DNA of 64,000 bases. Source: Arthrobacter sp. B2a2-09 (GTDB taxonomy: Bacteria > Actinomycetota > Actinomycetes > Actinomycetales > Micrococcaceae). The first letter of the stretch is position 1; every line of letters begins with the position of its first letter. Positions 49,649 through 58,006 of this stretch are shown here, piece after piece. The DNA lies in contig NZ_JAMXIC010000023.1 in the NCBI RefSeq assembly GCF_027587375.1, forward strand, positions 21,679 through 85,678, written 5' to 3'. Made by a program: the position numbers and the translations under genes. A model generated the notes under the pieces. It had not been told where the DNA came from, ran no database searches, and saw only the letters and a list, made by a program, of their open reading frames with translations.

Positions 49649-51004
49649 CTAAGCGTTGGCCTTGATGGCCGCTGCCAGGACCTCGAGGCCGTCCTGCAGC
49701 AGTTCGTCACTGATGACCAGCGGCGGCAGGAGGCGAATCACGTTGCCGTAGGTGCCACAGGTCAGGATGATGACGCCTTCCTGGAGGCACGCGCCGGCAA
49801 CAGCCTTGGTCAGTTCTGCGTTCGGTTCCTTGGAGCCGGCCTGGACCAATTCGATTGCCAGCATGGCACCGCGGCCGCGGACGTCACCGATAACCGAAAC
49901 TTCAGCAGCGAGCTCACGCAAACGGCCGAGTGCGATTTCCTCAATGTGGCGGGCGCGGGCGTTGAGGTCGTGCTGCTCCATGGTGCCGATGGCAGCAAGG
50001 GCCGCCGCACAAGCAACCGGGTTGCCACCGTAGGTGCCGCCGAGGCCGCCCGGGTGGACGGCGTCGAGCAGGTCTGCGCGGCCGGTGATGGCGGACAGCG
50101 GGAGGCCGCCGGCAATGCCCTTGGCCATGGTGATGATGTCCGGGACAACACCCTCGTGGTTGACGGCGAACCATTCACCCGTGCGGCAGAAACCGGACTG
50201 GACCTCGTCGGCAATGAAGACGATGCCCTTTTCCTTGGCCCATGCGGACAGTGCCGGCAGGAAGCCTTCGGCCGGGACAATGAAGCCGCCCTCGCCCTGG
50301 ATCGGTTCGATGATGATCGCGGCAACCTGGTCGCCGCCGATCTGCTTTTCGATCATGGTGATGGCGCGCTTGGCCGCCTCGGCACCGGTGATCTCCGGGT
50401 TTTCCTCGCGGAACGGGTAGCTCATCGGCATGCGGTAGACCTCGGGCGCGAACGGGCCGAAGTTGGTCTTGTACGGCATGGCCTTGGCGGTGAGTGCCAT
50501 GGTCAGGTTGGTACGGCCGTGGTAGGCGTGGTCGAAAGCGACGACCGCGTCACGGCCGGTTGCCAGGCGGGCCACCTTGACGGCGTTCTCCACTGCTTCG
50601 GCGCCGGAGTTGAAAAGCACGGTGCGCTTCTCGTGGTCGCCCGGGGTGAGGCGGTTCAACTGCTCGGCGACGGCGACGTAGCCTTCGTACGGGGTGACCA
50701 TGAAGCAGGTGTGGGTGAAGTGCGCTGCAGCGTCCTGGACGGCGGCGACGACGGCGGGGTCCGAAGCGCCCACGCTGGTGACGGCGATGCCGGAGCCGAG
50801 GTCAATGAAGGAGTTGCCGTCGACATCGCGGATGATGCCGCCGTCGGCGTCCTCAACGTAAACCGGCACGCCCGAGGACACGCCGGCAGCGACGACGGCC
50901 GCGCGGCGCTCGTTCAGGGCCTGGGACTTGGGGCCGGGGAAGGCGCCGTTGATGCTGCGCTTCTGGTCCAGGCGGTAGGTGATTTCATGTGCTGTTGCGG
51001 TCAT
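49649..51004 (-). CDS. gabT: 4-aminobutyrate aminotransferase
   Basis: 451 residues, class III PLP aminotransferase. PLP Lys in DIITMAKGIAGGLPLSAITG; FIADEVQSGFCRTGEWFA upstream; GTYGGNPVACAAALAAI downstream. Converts GABA and 2-oxoglutarate to succinate semialdehyde and glutamate. The aldehyde dehydrogenase gene lies 47 bp upstream on the same strand, and a divergent PucR regulator is beyond it, so the three form a catabolic unit. Confidence 0.94.
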   Translation of the reverse strand: MTATAHEITYRLDQKRSINGAFPGPKSQALNERRAAVVAAGVSSGVPVYVEDADGGIIRDVDGNSFIDLGSGIAVTSVGASDPAVVAAVQDAAAHFTHTCFMVTPYEGYVAVAEQLNRLTPGDHEKRTVLFNSGAEAVENAVKVARLATGRDAVVAFDHAYHGRTNLTMALTAKAMPYKTNFGPFAPEVYRMPMSYPFREENPEITGAEAAKRAITMIEKQIGGDQVAAIIIEPIQGEGGFIVPAEGFLPALSAWAKEKGIVFIADEVQSGFCRTGEWFAVNHEGVVPDIITMAKGIAGGLPLSAITGRADLLDAVHPGGLGGTYGGNPVACAAALAAIGTMEQHDLNARARHIEEIALGRLRELAAEVSVIGDVRGRGAMLAIELVQAGSKEPNAELTKAVAGACLQEGVIILTCGTYGNVIRLLPPLVISDELLQDGLEVLAAAIKANA

Positions 51005-51051
51005 GATGGTTCTTTCTTTCTTACTGGTGCGTGCCGTGTTTGGGCCAGGAC

Positions 51052-52482
51052 TTAGGCGTCAAGGGCGGACATGACGTGCTTGATGCGCGTGTAGTCCTCG
51101 ACGCCGTACATGGACAGGTCCTTGCCGTAACCGGACTGCTTGAAACCGCCGTGCGGCATCTCAGCGGTCAGCAGGATGTGGGTGTTGATCCAGACAGCAC
51201 CGAAGTCCAGGTCGCGGCTCATCCGCATGGCGGTGCCGTGGTCCGTGGTCCAGACGCTGGATGCCAGGGCGTATTCGACGTCGTTGGCCAGCTCGAGTGC
51301 CTCGGCCTCGGTGGTGAACTTCTGGACGGTGATGACGGGTCCGAACGTTTCCTTCTGGACGACGTCGTCGCTCTGCTTGGCGCCGGTGATGATGGTGGGC
51401 TCGAAGAAGAAGCCCTTTTCACCCGCACGGTGGCCACCGGTTTCGATCTTGCAGTTGGCCGGCAGGTGCTCCACCACCGAGTTCACGGCGTTGAAGTGGT
51501 TCACGTTGTTGAGCGGGCCGAAGTAGTTTTCGTCGTCGTTCTGCGAACCGGTGTGCAGCGTCTTGGTGTGTTCCACCATGGCGGCAACCATGTCGTCGTG
51601 AATGGAATCTTCAATCAGCACGCGGGTGATGGCCGTGCAGTCCTGGCCGGCGTTGAAGAAGGCGAATTCGGCGATTGCCGCTGCGCTCTTCTTGATGTCG
51701 GCGTCCTTGAAGACAATGGCCGGGGCCTTGCCGCCGAGCTCCAGGTGGGCACGCTTGAGGCCCTTGGCCGCTCCGCTGGCCACGGCAATGCCGGCACGAA
51801 CCGAACCGGTGATCGAGACGAGGCCCGGGACCTTGTGCTCGACCATCATGGAGCCGGTGGCCCCGTTGCCGAGGACCACGTTGAGGACGCCGGCAGGGAA
51901 GATCTCCCCCGCCAGACGGGCCAGGACCAAGGTGGATTCCGGAGTGGTGTCCGAGGGCTTGAGAACAACGGTGTTGCCTGCGGCGAGGGCGGGTCCGATC
52001 TTCCAGATGCCCATGAGGAACGGGTAGTTCCACGGTGCAACCTGGGCCACGACGCCGATCGGTTCGCGGCGCACGTACGAGGTGTGGCCCTCGAAGTACT
52101 CGCCAGCGGACTTGCCTTCCATGATGCGCGCGGCGCCGGCGAAGAAGCGGAGCTGGTCTGCACCAGCGGCAACTTCTTCGGACGCGATGAGGGCGCGGAC
52201 CTGGCCGGTGTTGCGGTGCTGTGCCTCAACGAGCTCGTCGTTGTTGGCCTCGATGGCATCAGCGAGCTTGAGCAGCATGAGCTGGCGCTGGCCAGGCGTG
52301 ACATGCTTCCAGGACTTGAAGGCTTCTTTCGCCGCATTCATGGCAGCATCGACGTCGGCCTCCGTGGAGATAGGCGCATGAGCGACAATCTCGCCGTTGG
52401 TGGGGTTCACAATGGGCAGCAGTTCGGTGCCTGCCGGCGTGACGAACTCGCCGTTGATGAAGTTCTGCAAGGTTTGGACCAC
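51052..52482 (-). CDS. Aminobutyraldehyde/succinate-semialdehyde dehydrogenase
   Basis: 476 residues from GTG 52482 (GAGGT upstream). Catalytic Cys in FFNAGQDCTAITRVLI, Glu in AHLELGGKAPAIVFKDA, cofactor region QVAPWNYPFLMGIWKIGPAL. GHTSYVRREPIGVVAQ and the C-terminal GGFKQSGYGKDLSMYGVEDY fit gamma-aminobutyraldehyde dehydrogenases (PatD/PuuC-like) better than GabD. Together with gabT it would take putrescine-derived 4-aminobutanal to GABA and then succinate semialdehyde. Confidence 0.9.
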   Translation of the reverse strand: MVQTLQNFINGEFVTPAGTELLPIVNPTNGEIVAHAPISTEADVDAAMNAAKEAFKSWKHVTPGQRQLMLLKLADAIEANNDELVEAQHRNTGQVRALIASEEVAAGADQLRFFAGAARIMEGKSAGEYFEGHTSYVRREPIGVVAQVAPWNYPFLMGIWKIGPALAAGNTVVLKPSDTTPESTLVLARLAGEIFPAGVLNVVLGNGATGSMMVEHKVPGLVSITGSVRAGIAVASGAAKGLKRAHLELGGKAPAIVFKDADIKKSAAAIAEFAFFNAGQDCTAITRVLIEDSIHDDMVAAMVEHTKTLHTGSQNDDENYFGPLNNVNHFNAVNSVVEHLPANCKIETGGHRAGEKGFFFEPTIITGAKQSDDVVQKETFGPVITVQKFTTEAEALELANDVEYALASSVWTTDHGTAMRMSRDLDFGAVWINTHILLTAEMPHGGFKQSGYGKDLSMYGVEDYTRIKHVMSALDA

Positions 52483-52626
52483 GGTGTACAACCTCTTTCG
52501 GTGTCTAGGCATTGGTTGCAGCTGCTCCGAGCCTATGCCAGCACCCCGCGGCGCGGAATAGTCAGGTGCACACCCCGACCACCACGACTTAGTGCGAATG
52601 ACCAGTGCCGGGATATCCTTTTTGGC

Positions 52627-54069
52627 ATGGCAATGTCACTCGCCGCGCTCGTCGCCGTCCCTTCTCTTCGGCTCCGTAAAGCCGGCCTCGCAGAAACCAC
52701 CTGGAACGAAGATATCCGCTGGGTGGCCGTGACCGAGCAAGAGGATCCCCAACGCTTCCTCAACGGCGGCGAGTTGATCCTGACCACAGGACTCAGGCTC
52801 AGTGGGGCCGCGGAACAGCGCCGCTTCGTGCGCCAGGTCCAGCGCGCGGGAGCCGTCGGCATCGGCTTCGGCACCGGGCTGACCCACGAGGCCGTGCCCC
52901 CTGCCCTCATTGCGGAGGCGAACCGATGGGGGCTGCCCCTCGTGGAAGTCCCGTACGAGACCCCCTTCATCGCCATCGGCAAACTCGTCGCCGATTCCCA
53001 ATCCGCCGACCACTACTCCAAGCTGGAGCGCCTCATTGCCGGTCACCAGATCCTGGCCCGGGCCCTGCTGACCGGCGGCGGGCTCGGCGAATTGCTCAAG
53101 CAGTTGGGCAGCATGCTCCGGACAGACATAGCGCTCACGCAGTTCAGCGCCCAGCTCTACAACAGCGTGGCCGGCAACCCCGCGCCGACGGCTGACGACT
53201 GGGCGTCCTTCCCCATCCCGACTGGCCGCCGCGACGCCTGCACCCTATGGATCAAGCAACCCTTCGGCGACACCGGGATTGTCAGTTATGCGCAGAACCT
53301 GATCAGCGTGGAACTCAACAACATGGTCAAGCAGCGCCAGAGCCAGCGGGCTTTGGCGGGCCAGGTGCTGGACGATGTCATCCACGGAACGCTGGACACG
53401 GTGGAGGGCGCCCGCCGCCTGGCCGGCGTCGGAATCAACAGCACACGCAAGAACGTGGTCCTGTTGGTGGTCTCCGCCGCCCACCACAAACAACTCAGCA
53501 GCACATCGCTGCCGCAGTCGCTCGACGGCGGGGTGACCGCCGTCGTCGGGAAGGACCTGGTGACGGTAGTGCCCGACGACGGCAGTTCCGCGAGCGCGCT
53601 CGCCAAGGATCTCAGTGACCACCTTCTGGAAGCGGGGATCCACGCGGTGATCGGGATCGGCGGCGCCTACACCAAACCGAACGGCGTTCGCTGGAGTTAT
53701 TTCGAAGCGCGCGACGCCGTGGCGCACGGTCTGCCGGTCAACGAACCTGAGCGGCTCAGCCTGACCTCGCTGTTGCTGGCAAGCGAGGATGTGCCGTTGG
53801 CCGATATGGCCAGTGAGGCGCTCACTCCCCTGCGCAAGTTCGACGCCGCTCATGGCTCGGAGCTCGTTTCGACCCTCGAAAGCTACCTCAACCACAATGG
53901 TTCGGTGGCCGCCGTCGCCGAAGCCCTGACCCTGCACCGCAATACGGTGCGCTACCGCTTGGCGCAAATCACGGACCTTACCGGTTACGACCCGGTCCAG
54001 ACGCCTGACCGGGTGCAGCTGTGGCTTGCCCTGGCGGTGCAACGGCTGGGAGCGCGCAACCCGCGCTGA
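52627..54069 (+). CDS. PucR-family regulator of GABA/putrescine genes
   Basis: 480 residues from ATG 52627. N-terminal PucR sensory domain (LAALVAVPSLRLRKAGLAET, LNGGELILTTGLRL, LPLVEVPYETPFIAIGKLVA), a GGDEF-like middle, and the C-terminal HTH_30: LESYLNHNGSVAAVAEALTL followed by HRNTVRYRLAQIT. Divergent from the gab genes. In Corynebacterium the PucR-type GabR activates gabTDP, so a like role is inferred. Confidence 0.88.
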   Translation: MAMSLAALVAVPSLRLRKAGLAETTWNEDIRWVAVTEQEDPQRFLNGGELILTTGLRLSGAAEQRRFVRQVQRAGAVGIGFGTGLTHEAVPPALIAEANRWGLPLVEVPYETPFIAIGKLVADSQSADHYSKLERLIAGHQILARALLTGGGLGELLKQLGSMLRTDIALTQFSAQLYNSVAGNPAPTADDWASFPIPTGRRDACTLWIKQPFGDTGIVSYAQNLISVELNNMVKQRQSQRALAGQVLDDVIHGTLDTVEGARRLAGVGINSTRKNVVLLVVSAAHHKQLSSTSLPQSLDGGVTAVVGKDLVTVVPDDGSSASALAKDLSDHLLEAGIHAVIGIGGAYTKPNGVRWSYFEARDAVAHGLPVNEPERLSLTSLLLASEDVPLADMASEALTPLRKFDAAHGSELVSTLESYLNHNGSVAAVAEALTLHRNTVRYRLAQITDLTGYDPVQTPDRVQLWLALAVQRLGARNPR

Positions 54070-54113
54070 GGTCCCCTCCCGCCGCCGGCCGTCCCCTGCC
54101 GCCGTCGGCCGTC

Positions 54114-54179
54114 CCCAACTGACTCGCAGTAGTTGTCGTTTTGAGCGCTGAAAACGACATTAACTGCGAGTTAGTTGGG
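54114..54179. repeat. Palindromic repeat family 2, copy B
   Basis: 66 bp: outer arms CCCAACTGACTCGCAGT / ACTGCGAGTTAGTTGGG, inner TGTCGTTTTGAGCGCT with its near-complement ending AACGACA. Between the PucR gene and the next MFS gene, both rightward. Nearly identical in core to copy C at 59499. Confidence 0.9.
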
Positions 54180-54250
54180 CTCCCACGGCGGCCCAGAGAG
54201 ATTCACCACAAAACTTCCCACCCCAAACGTCAAACGTCTAACCTTTAAGC

Positions 54251-55516
54251 ATGGCCTCAACTCACCCGACTCCCCACGCAAGAGAAGCAACAACTGTGCC
54301 GGCCACCGGCGGTACCGTGGCGCCGAAATCCCGGGTGGTCGCCGCCGTCGGGATCATCGCCGTCATCCTGATCGGCCTGAACCTGCGCGCCGGCATCACG
54401 AGCGCCGCCGCGCTGTTCCACGATTTGCAGGCATTCCTCGGCTATGGGGCGCTCGTGGCGTCGATTCTTCCTTCCATCCCCTTGCTGTGCTTCGCCGTGG
54501 CAGGATTGGGCACCTCCTGGCTGTCGCGCCGGATCGGCGTCGAGAAGTCGATCTTCGTGGCGCTGACAATGCTGGCTGCCGGGCTCCTGGTCCGCAGCGT
54601 CCCCGCGACCGGCGCCCTCCTCGCCGGAACAGTGTTGGCCATGTCCGGCCTGGCGGTTTGCAACGTGGCCATGCCGTCGTACATCCGCGAGCACTATGCA
54701 AGCAAGACCTCCATGATGACCGGCCTCTACACGTTCACCATGTCCGGCGGTGCCACCTTCGCCGCGGCAGTTAGCGTGCCCTTGGCCCAGCAACTGGGCT
54801 CGCCGTCGATGGGCCTTGCGGCGTGGGGCCTCCTTGGCGTCGCCGCACTTCTTGGCTTCCTCCCGATGGTCCTCCACACCCATCGCTCGTCACGCAAGGC
54901 CAACCAGGAGCACGTATCGATGTGGCCCCTCCTGCGCACGCGGCTGGGATTCCTCATCACTTCAATCTTCACGTTGCAGGCCCTCCTGGCGTATGCCGTG
55001 ATGAGTTGGTTTGCCTACATCCTGACAACCCAAGGACTCAGCGCCTCCGAGAGCGGCCTCCAGTTCGGACTCATGCAGCTGGTTTCGGTGGCCGCCGGCA
55101 TGATCCTGCTGGCCATCGGCTCGCGCCCTGGCATGATGCGGCCCGCCCTGTACCTGGGTAGCGGGACCACCCTTCTGGCAATCCCCGCAATGCTGCTGCT
55201 GCCGACGTCGTTCGCGGCAGTTCCAGCCGTGATGTTCGGTTTCGGCCTGGGCATCTTCCCGCTGGTCCTGGTGATCATCAGCCGCAGCGGGCGTACGACG
55301 GCGGAGACCACCGCCATGTCCACCGTCGCCCAGTCCGTGGGGTACTTGATTGCGGCTTTGGGACCGTTCGGCATGGGCCTGCTCCACAGTGCTACGGGCG
55401 CTTGGACCCTCCCCCTGGCACTTCTTGCCGCGGTGGCTCTGGCCCTCATGGTGACCTCCCACTTGCTGACCAGCAAACGCACGCCGATCAAGGCCGGACC
55501 AAGGCCTGTGGCATGA
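54251..55516 (+). CDS. MFS transporter (CynX/NimT-like)
   Basis: 421 residues with about twelve helices; ILIGLNLRAGITSAAALFHD at helix 1 and AVAGLGTSWLSRRIGVEKS at the first cytoplasmic loop match the CynX/NimT family. Followed by a GntR regulator with ATGA overlap. Substrate is unknown (cyanate, nitroimidazole or other anions in family members). Confidence 0.87.
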   Translation: MASTHPTPHAREATTVPATGGTVAPKSRVVAAVGIIAVILIGLNLRAGITSAAALFHDLQAFLGYGALVASILPSIPLLCFAVAGLGTSWLSRRIGVEKSIFVALTMLAAGLLVRSVPATGALLAGTVLAMSGLAVCNVAMPSYIREHYASKTSMMTGLYTFTMSGGATFAAAVSVPLAQQLGSPSMGLAAWGLLGVAALLGFLPMVLHTHRSSRKANQEHVSMWPLLRTRLGFLITSIFTLQALLAYAVMSWFAYILTTQGLSASESGLQFGLMQLVSVAAGMILLAIGSRPGMMRPALYLGSGTTLLAIPAMLLLPTSFAAVPAVMFGFGLGIFPLVLVIISRSGRTTAETTAMSTVAQSVGYLIAALGPFGMGLLHSATGAWTLPLALLAAVALALMVTSHLLTSKRTPIKAGPRPVA

Positions 55517-56193
55517 GCCTGATACCGTCGCACCGGCCCGCCCTGGCCGAGGAAGTCACCAGGCAACTGCGCGGCATGATCCAGTCCGGAGAGTGGCCGC
55601 TGCAGGAGAAGATTCCGGCCGAGCCGGAACTCATGGCCTCGCTCGGAGTCTCCCGCGGCACACTCCGCGAAGCCATCAAAGCCTTGGCACACAGCGGCAT
55701 GTTGGAGGTTCGCCGCGGTGACGGCACCTATGTCCGGGCCACCAGCGAGATCTCCGGCGCAGCCCAACGTATGTACAAGGAACATACGCAGGAGCACGTA
55801 GTCGAGGTCCGGGTGGGGCTCGACACCCAAGCCGCCCGACTGGCCACGAAGCATGCCACGGCCGAGGACATCGCCGCCATGCGGGCCCTCCTCCAAGCAC
55901 GCCACGACGCATGGCTCGCGGCCGACTACCCCGCCTGGGCCCGAGCAGATTGGGATTTCCACGAGCGGGTGGCCCTGGCTTCGGGCAACCCGTTGCTGCA
56001 CCAGTTATATGTGTCCTTCGGCGGGGTCTTCCATGACGATCTCCTGCGCCAACAACGCAAGGCCGGATTCAACGGGGTGCCCCACGAAGGCCACGACGAA
56101 CTCGCCGACGCCATCGAGGCACGCGACGAGGCCGCCGCCGTCGCGAGCGTTTACCGCAACCTGGACTTCGCCGCGGAGTGGCTCACCCACTGA
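55513..56193 (+). CDS. GntR/FadR-family regulator
   Basis: 226 residues. N-terminal winged HTH (QLRGMIQSGEWPLQEKIPAE, ELMASLGVSRGTLREAIKAL, MLEVRRGDGTYV), C-terminal all-helical FCD domain with metal-binding His/Asp (WDFHERVALASGNPLLHQLY). Coupled to the MFS gene by ATGA, so it likely controls that transporter in response to a small carboxylate-type ligand. Confidence 0.9.
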   Translation: MSLIPSHRPALAEEVTRQLRGMIQSGEWPLQEKIPAEPELMASLGVSRGTLREAIKALAHSGMLEVRRGDGTYVRATSEISGAAQRMYKEHTQEHVVEVRVGLDTQAARLATKHATAEDIAAMRALLQARHDAWLAADYPAWARADWDFHERVALASGNPLLHQLYVSFGGVFHDDLLRQQRKAGFNGVPHEGHDELADAIEARDEAAAVASVYRNLDFAAEWLTH

Positions 56194-56445
56194 CGCTCGC
56201 TCACATCTGACGGGTTTTTCCCTGACGCTCGCTCACCTCTGACGGGCTTTTGACCAACGCTCGCTCACATCTGTCGGGGTTTTGACTGACGCTCGCTCAC
56301 ATCAGACGGGTTTTTGACTGACGCTCGCTCACATCTGTCGGGGTTTTCCCCAACGCTCGCTCACCTCAAGTGAGCGAGCGTTTGAGGAAAAGCCGTCATA
56401 AGTGAGCGAGCGTCCGCAGGAAACACCTCATAAGTGAGCGAGCGT
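56193..56445. repeat. 32-bp-period repeat array with inversion
   Basis: Core ACGCTCGCTCAC occurs at 56193, 56225, 56257, 56289, 56321 and 56353 (exactly 32 bp apart), then inverted as GTGAGCGAGCGT at 56370, 56402 and 56434 (again 32 bp). Remaining 20 bp of each unit carry TCTGACGGGTTTT-like text with few changes. The inversion centre at ~56367 gives a large hairpin. Located between convergent gntR and MBL genes; overlaps the gntR stop. Confidence 0.95.
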
Positions 56446-56463
56446 CCGCAGGGGCCCGGGTAT

Positions 56464-57840
56464 CTAGGCCGGAGCGGCACTCGTCAGCTCAACACCGGCA
56501 TCAGCTGCCTCGCGGAAGGGTGCGTCGATGAGCACCACGTCGAGGCCGGCTCGCTGCAGCAGGCTCGCGGCGACGCTGGCCCGGTAGCCGGACGTGCAAT
56601 GCACCCAGATCCTCGCAGTCGGCAATTCGTCCAACCGGAGCAAAAGCTCATGCAGCGGAACATTCACTGCCCTGGACACATGGGCGGCGGCAAATTCCTC
56701 GGTACGGCGCACGTCCAGCACTGTTTCATCCGGGGCTCGGTCCCGCACCAGCCCAATCCAATCACTCACCGGATAGCGCACCAACGGAATGCCTGACGCC
56801 AACGCCCCGGGGTTCTCACCGACTGCCGCATCAGGGGCTTCGATGCCGATCCTTGCGAGGTCGCGGATGGCCTTTTCGACGTCGTCGTGGGCGCCCAGCA
56901 AGGTCAGCGGCTGGTTCCATGGCAGGACCCAACCGAGGTAGCTCGTGAAGCTCGATCCCGTCCCGTATTCAAAGGCCACGCTGCCGCGCAGGTGGCTCGC
57001 AGCGAATGCGACCCGATTGCGCAGGTCCACCACCCATTCTCCGGCCTCTAGCCGGCGCTCCAGCTCCGCGGATTCCACCGATTCCGGCACGTCCAGCACG
57101 GCCGGACCGGGACCGGCAGAATTCAGTGGATTCATGTGCGCGTAATAGCTCGGGTAAGCCGTGACATTGGCGAGCAGTCCGGCCACGAAATGGTCCTCAT
57201 CAGGGTCGGTGAGCGCATGGTTGGAAGCCAACTGTTCCGCGATCGTCGAGGCCTTCGCTTTCGAGGCCGGGCCGACTGAACAGAAGGAGCCGAAGCCGTG
57301 CGTCGGGTACAGGGCGGCCTCGGCCCCGGCTTCCTCGACGAGCCTGCGCACCGAAGTGTATTGATCATGGGCCAGGCCGCGGGTGTCTTGCGGGGCAATC
57401 AGATCCGTCCGGCCGACGGAACCGTACAGCAAACTACCGCCTGAAAACACTGCTACCTTGCCGCCGTCGTGCGCTTCATCCCGTACCACGTACGAAAGGT
57501 GCGTGTGCGTATGGCCCGGAGTCGCCACTGCCTTGACGGAGAGGCTGCCCACTGTGAACGTCTGTCCGGGAAGAACAGGCTCACGCTCAAACGCCACCCT
57601 ATCCGCGGCATTCACCAAGTAACGGGCGTTGTGGTCCCGGGCAAGGATGAGGCCACCCGTGAGGTAGTCGTTATGGAGGTGGGTCTCAGCGACATGCGTG
57701 ATGGTGACACCGGCGTTTCGCGCTGCTGTTTCGACGCGGTCGGTGTCACGCTGGGGGTCGATCACGAGTGCCACCGTGCCGTCATGTACGAGGTAGCTGC
57801 GGTCCCCCAGTTGGGACGTTTCGACGACGACAACTTCCAT
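56464..57840 (-). CDS. Metallo-beta-lactamase fold hydrolase with two rhodanese domains
   Basis: 458 residues. Metal motif AETHLHNDYLTGGLILARD (HxHxDY form used by this subfamily), VATPGHTHTHLSYVV and YPTHGFGSFCSVG. Two rhodanese domains follow: the first lacks Cys (VVDLRNRVAFAASHLRGSVA), the second has an active Cys in RIWVHCTSGYRASVAAS. Related to persulfide dioxygenase-rhodanese fusions (CstB-like), so sulfide/persulfide detoxification is likely. Monocistronic. Confidence 0.87.
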   Translation of the reverse strand: MEVVVVETSQLGDRSYLVHDGTVALVIDPQRDTDRVETAARNAGVTITHVAETHLHNDYLTGGLILARDHNARYLVNAADRVAFEREPVLPGQTFTVGSLSVKAVATPGHTHTHLSYVVRDEAHDGGKVAVFSGGSLLYGSVGRTDLIAPQDTRGLAHDQYTSVRRLVEEAGAEAALYPTHGFGSFCSVGPASKAKASTIAEQLASNHALTDPDEDHFVAGLLANVTAYPSYYAHMNPLNSAGPGPAVLDVPESVESAELERRLEAGEWVVDLRNRVAFAASHLRGSVAFEYGTGSSFTSYLGWVLPWNQPLTLLGAHDDVEKAIRDLARIGIEAPDAAVGENPGALASGIPLVRYPVSDWIGLVRDRAPDETVLDVRRTEEFAAAHVSRAVNVPLHELLLRLDELPTARIWVHCTSGYRASVAASLLQRAGLDVVLIDAPFREAADAGVELTSAAPA

Positions 57841-57870
57841 GACGAGAGTCTAACCCCGCCCACTTAAAAG

Positions 57871-57930
57871 CAACGCGGGGTCACTTACGGCCCATTCCGA
57901 TGTTCCGGATGGGCGCTAAGTGACCCTCCC
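57871..57930. repeat. Palindromic repeat family 1, copy C (diverged)
   Basis: Starts with the same CAACGCGGGGTCACTTACGG as copies A and B, but the loop and right arm differ (CCGGATGGGCGCTAAGTGAC...). Located upstream of the MBL gene and downstream of fprA paralogue 2 on the minus strand. Confidence 0.8.
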
Positions 57931-58006
57931 CACCCGCCCCCTAGCCTCGCAAGCTCGGCCAGGGAACCCTGCGGGTGTGGGCCCCCGTTGCTTGGGGTAG
58001 GGAGTC

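Noticed and set aside
56193..56445. Possible CRISPR array
   Set aside because: Regular 32-bp period, but inter-core sequences are similar to one another rather than unique spacers, the orientation inverts midway and there is no cas gene.
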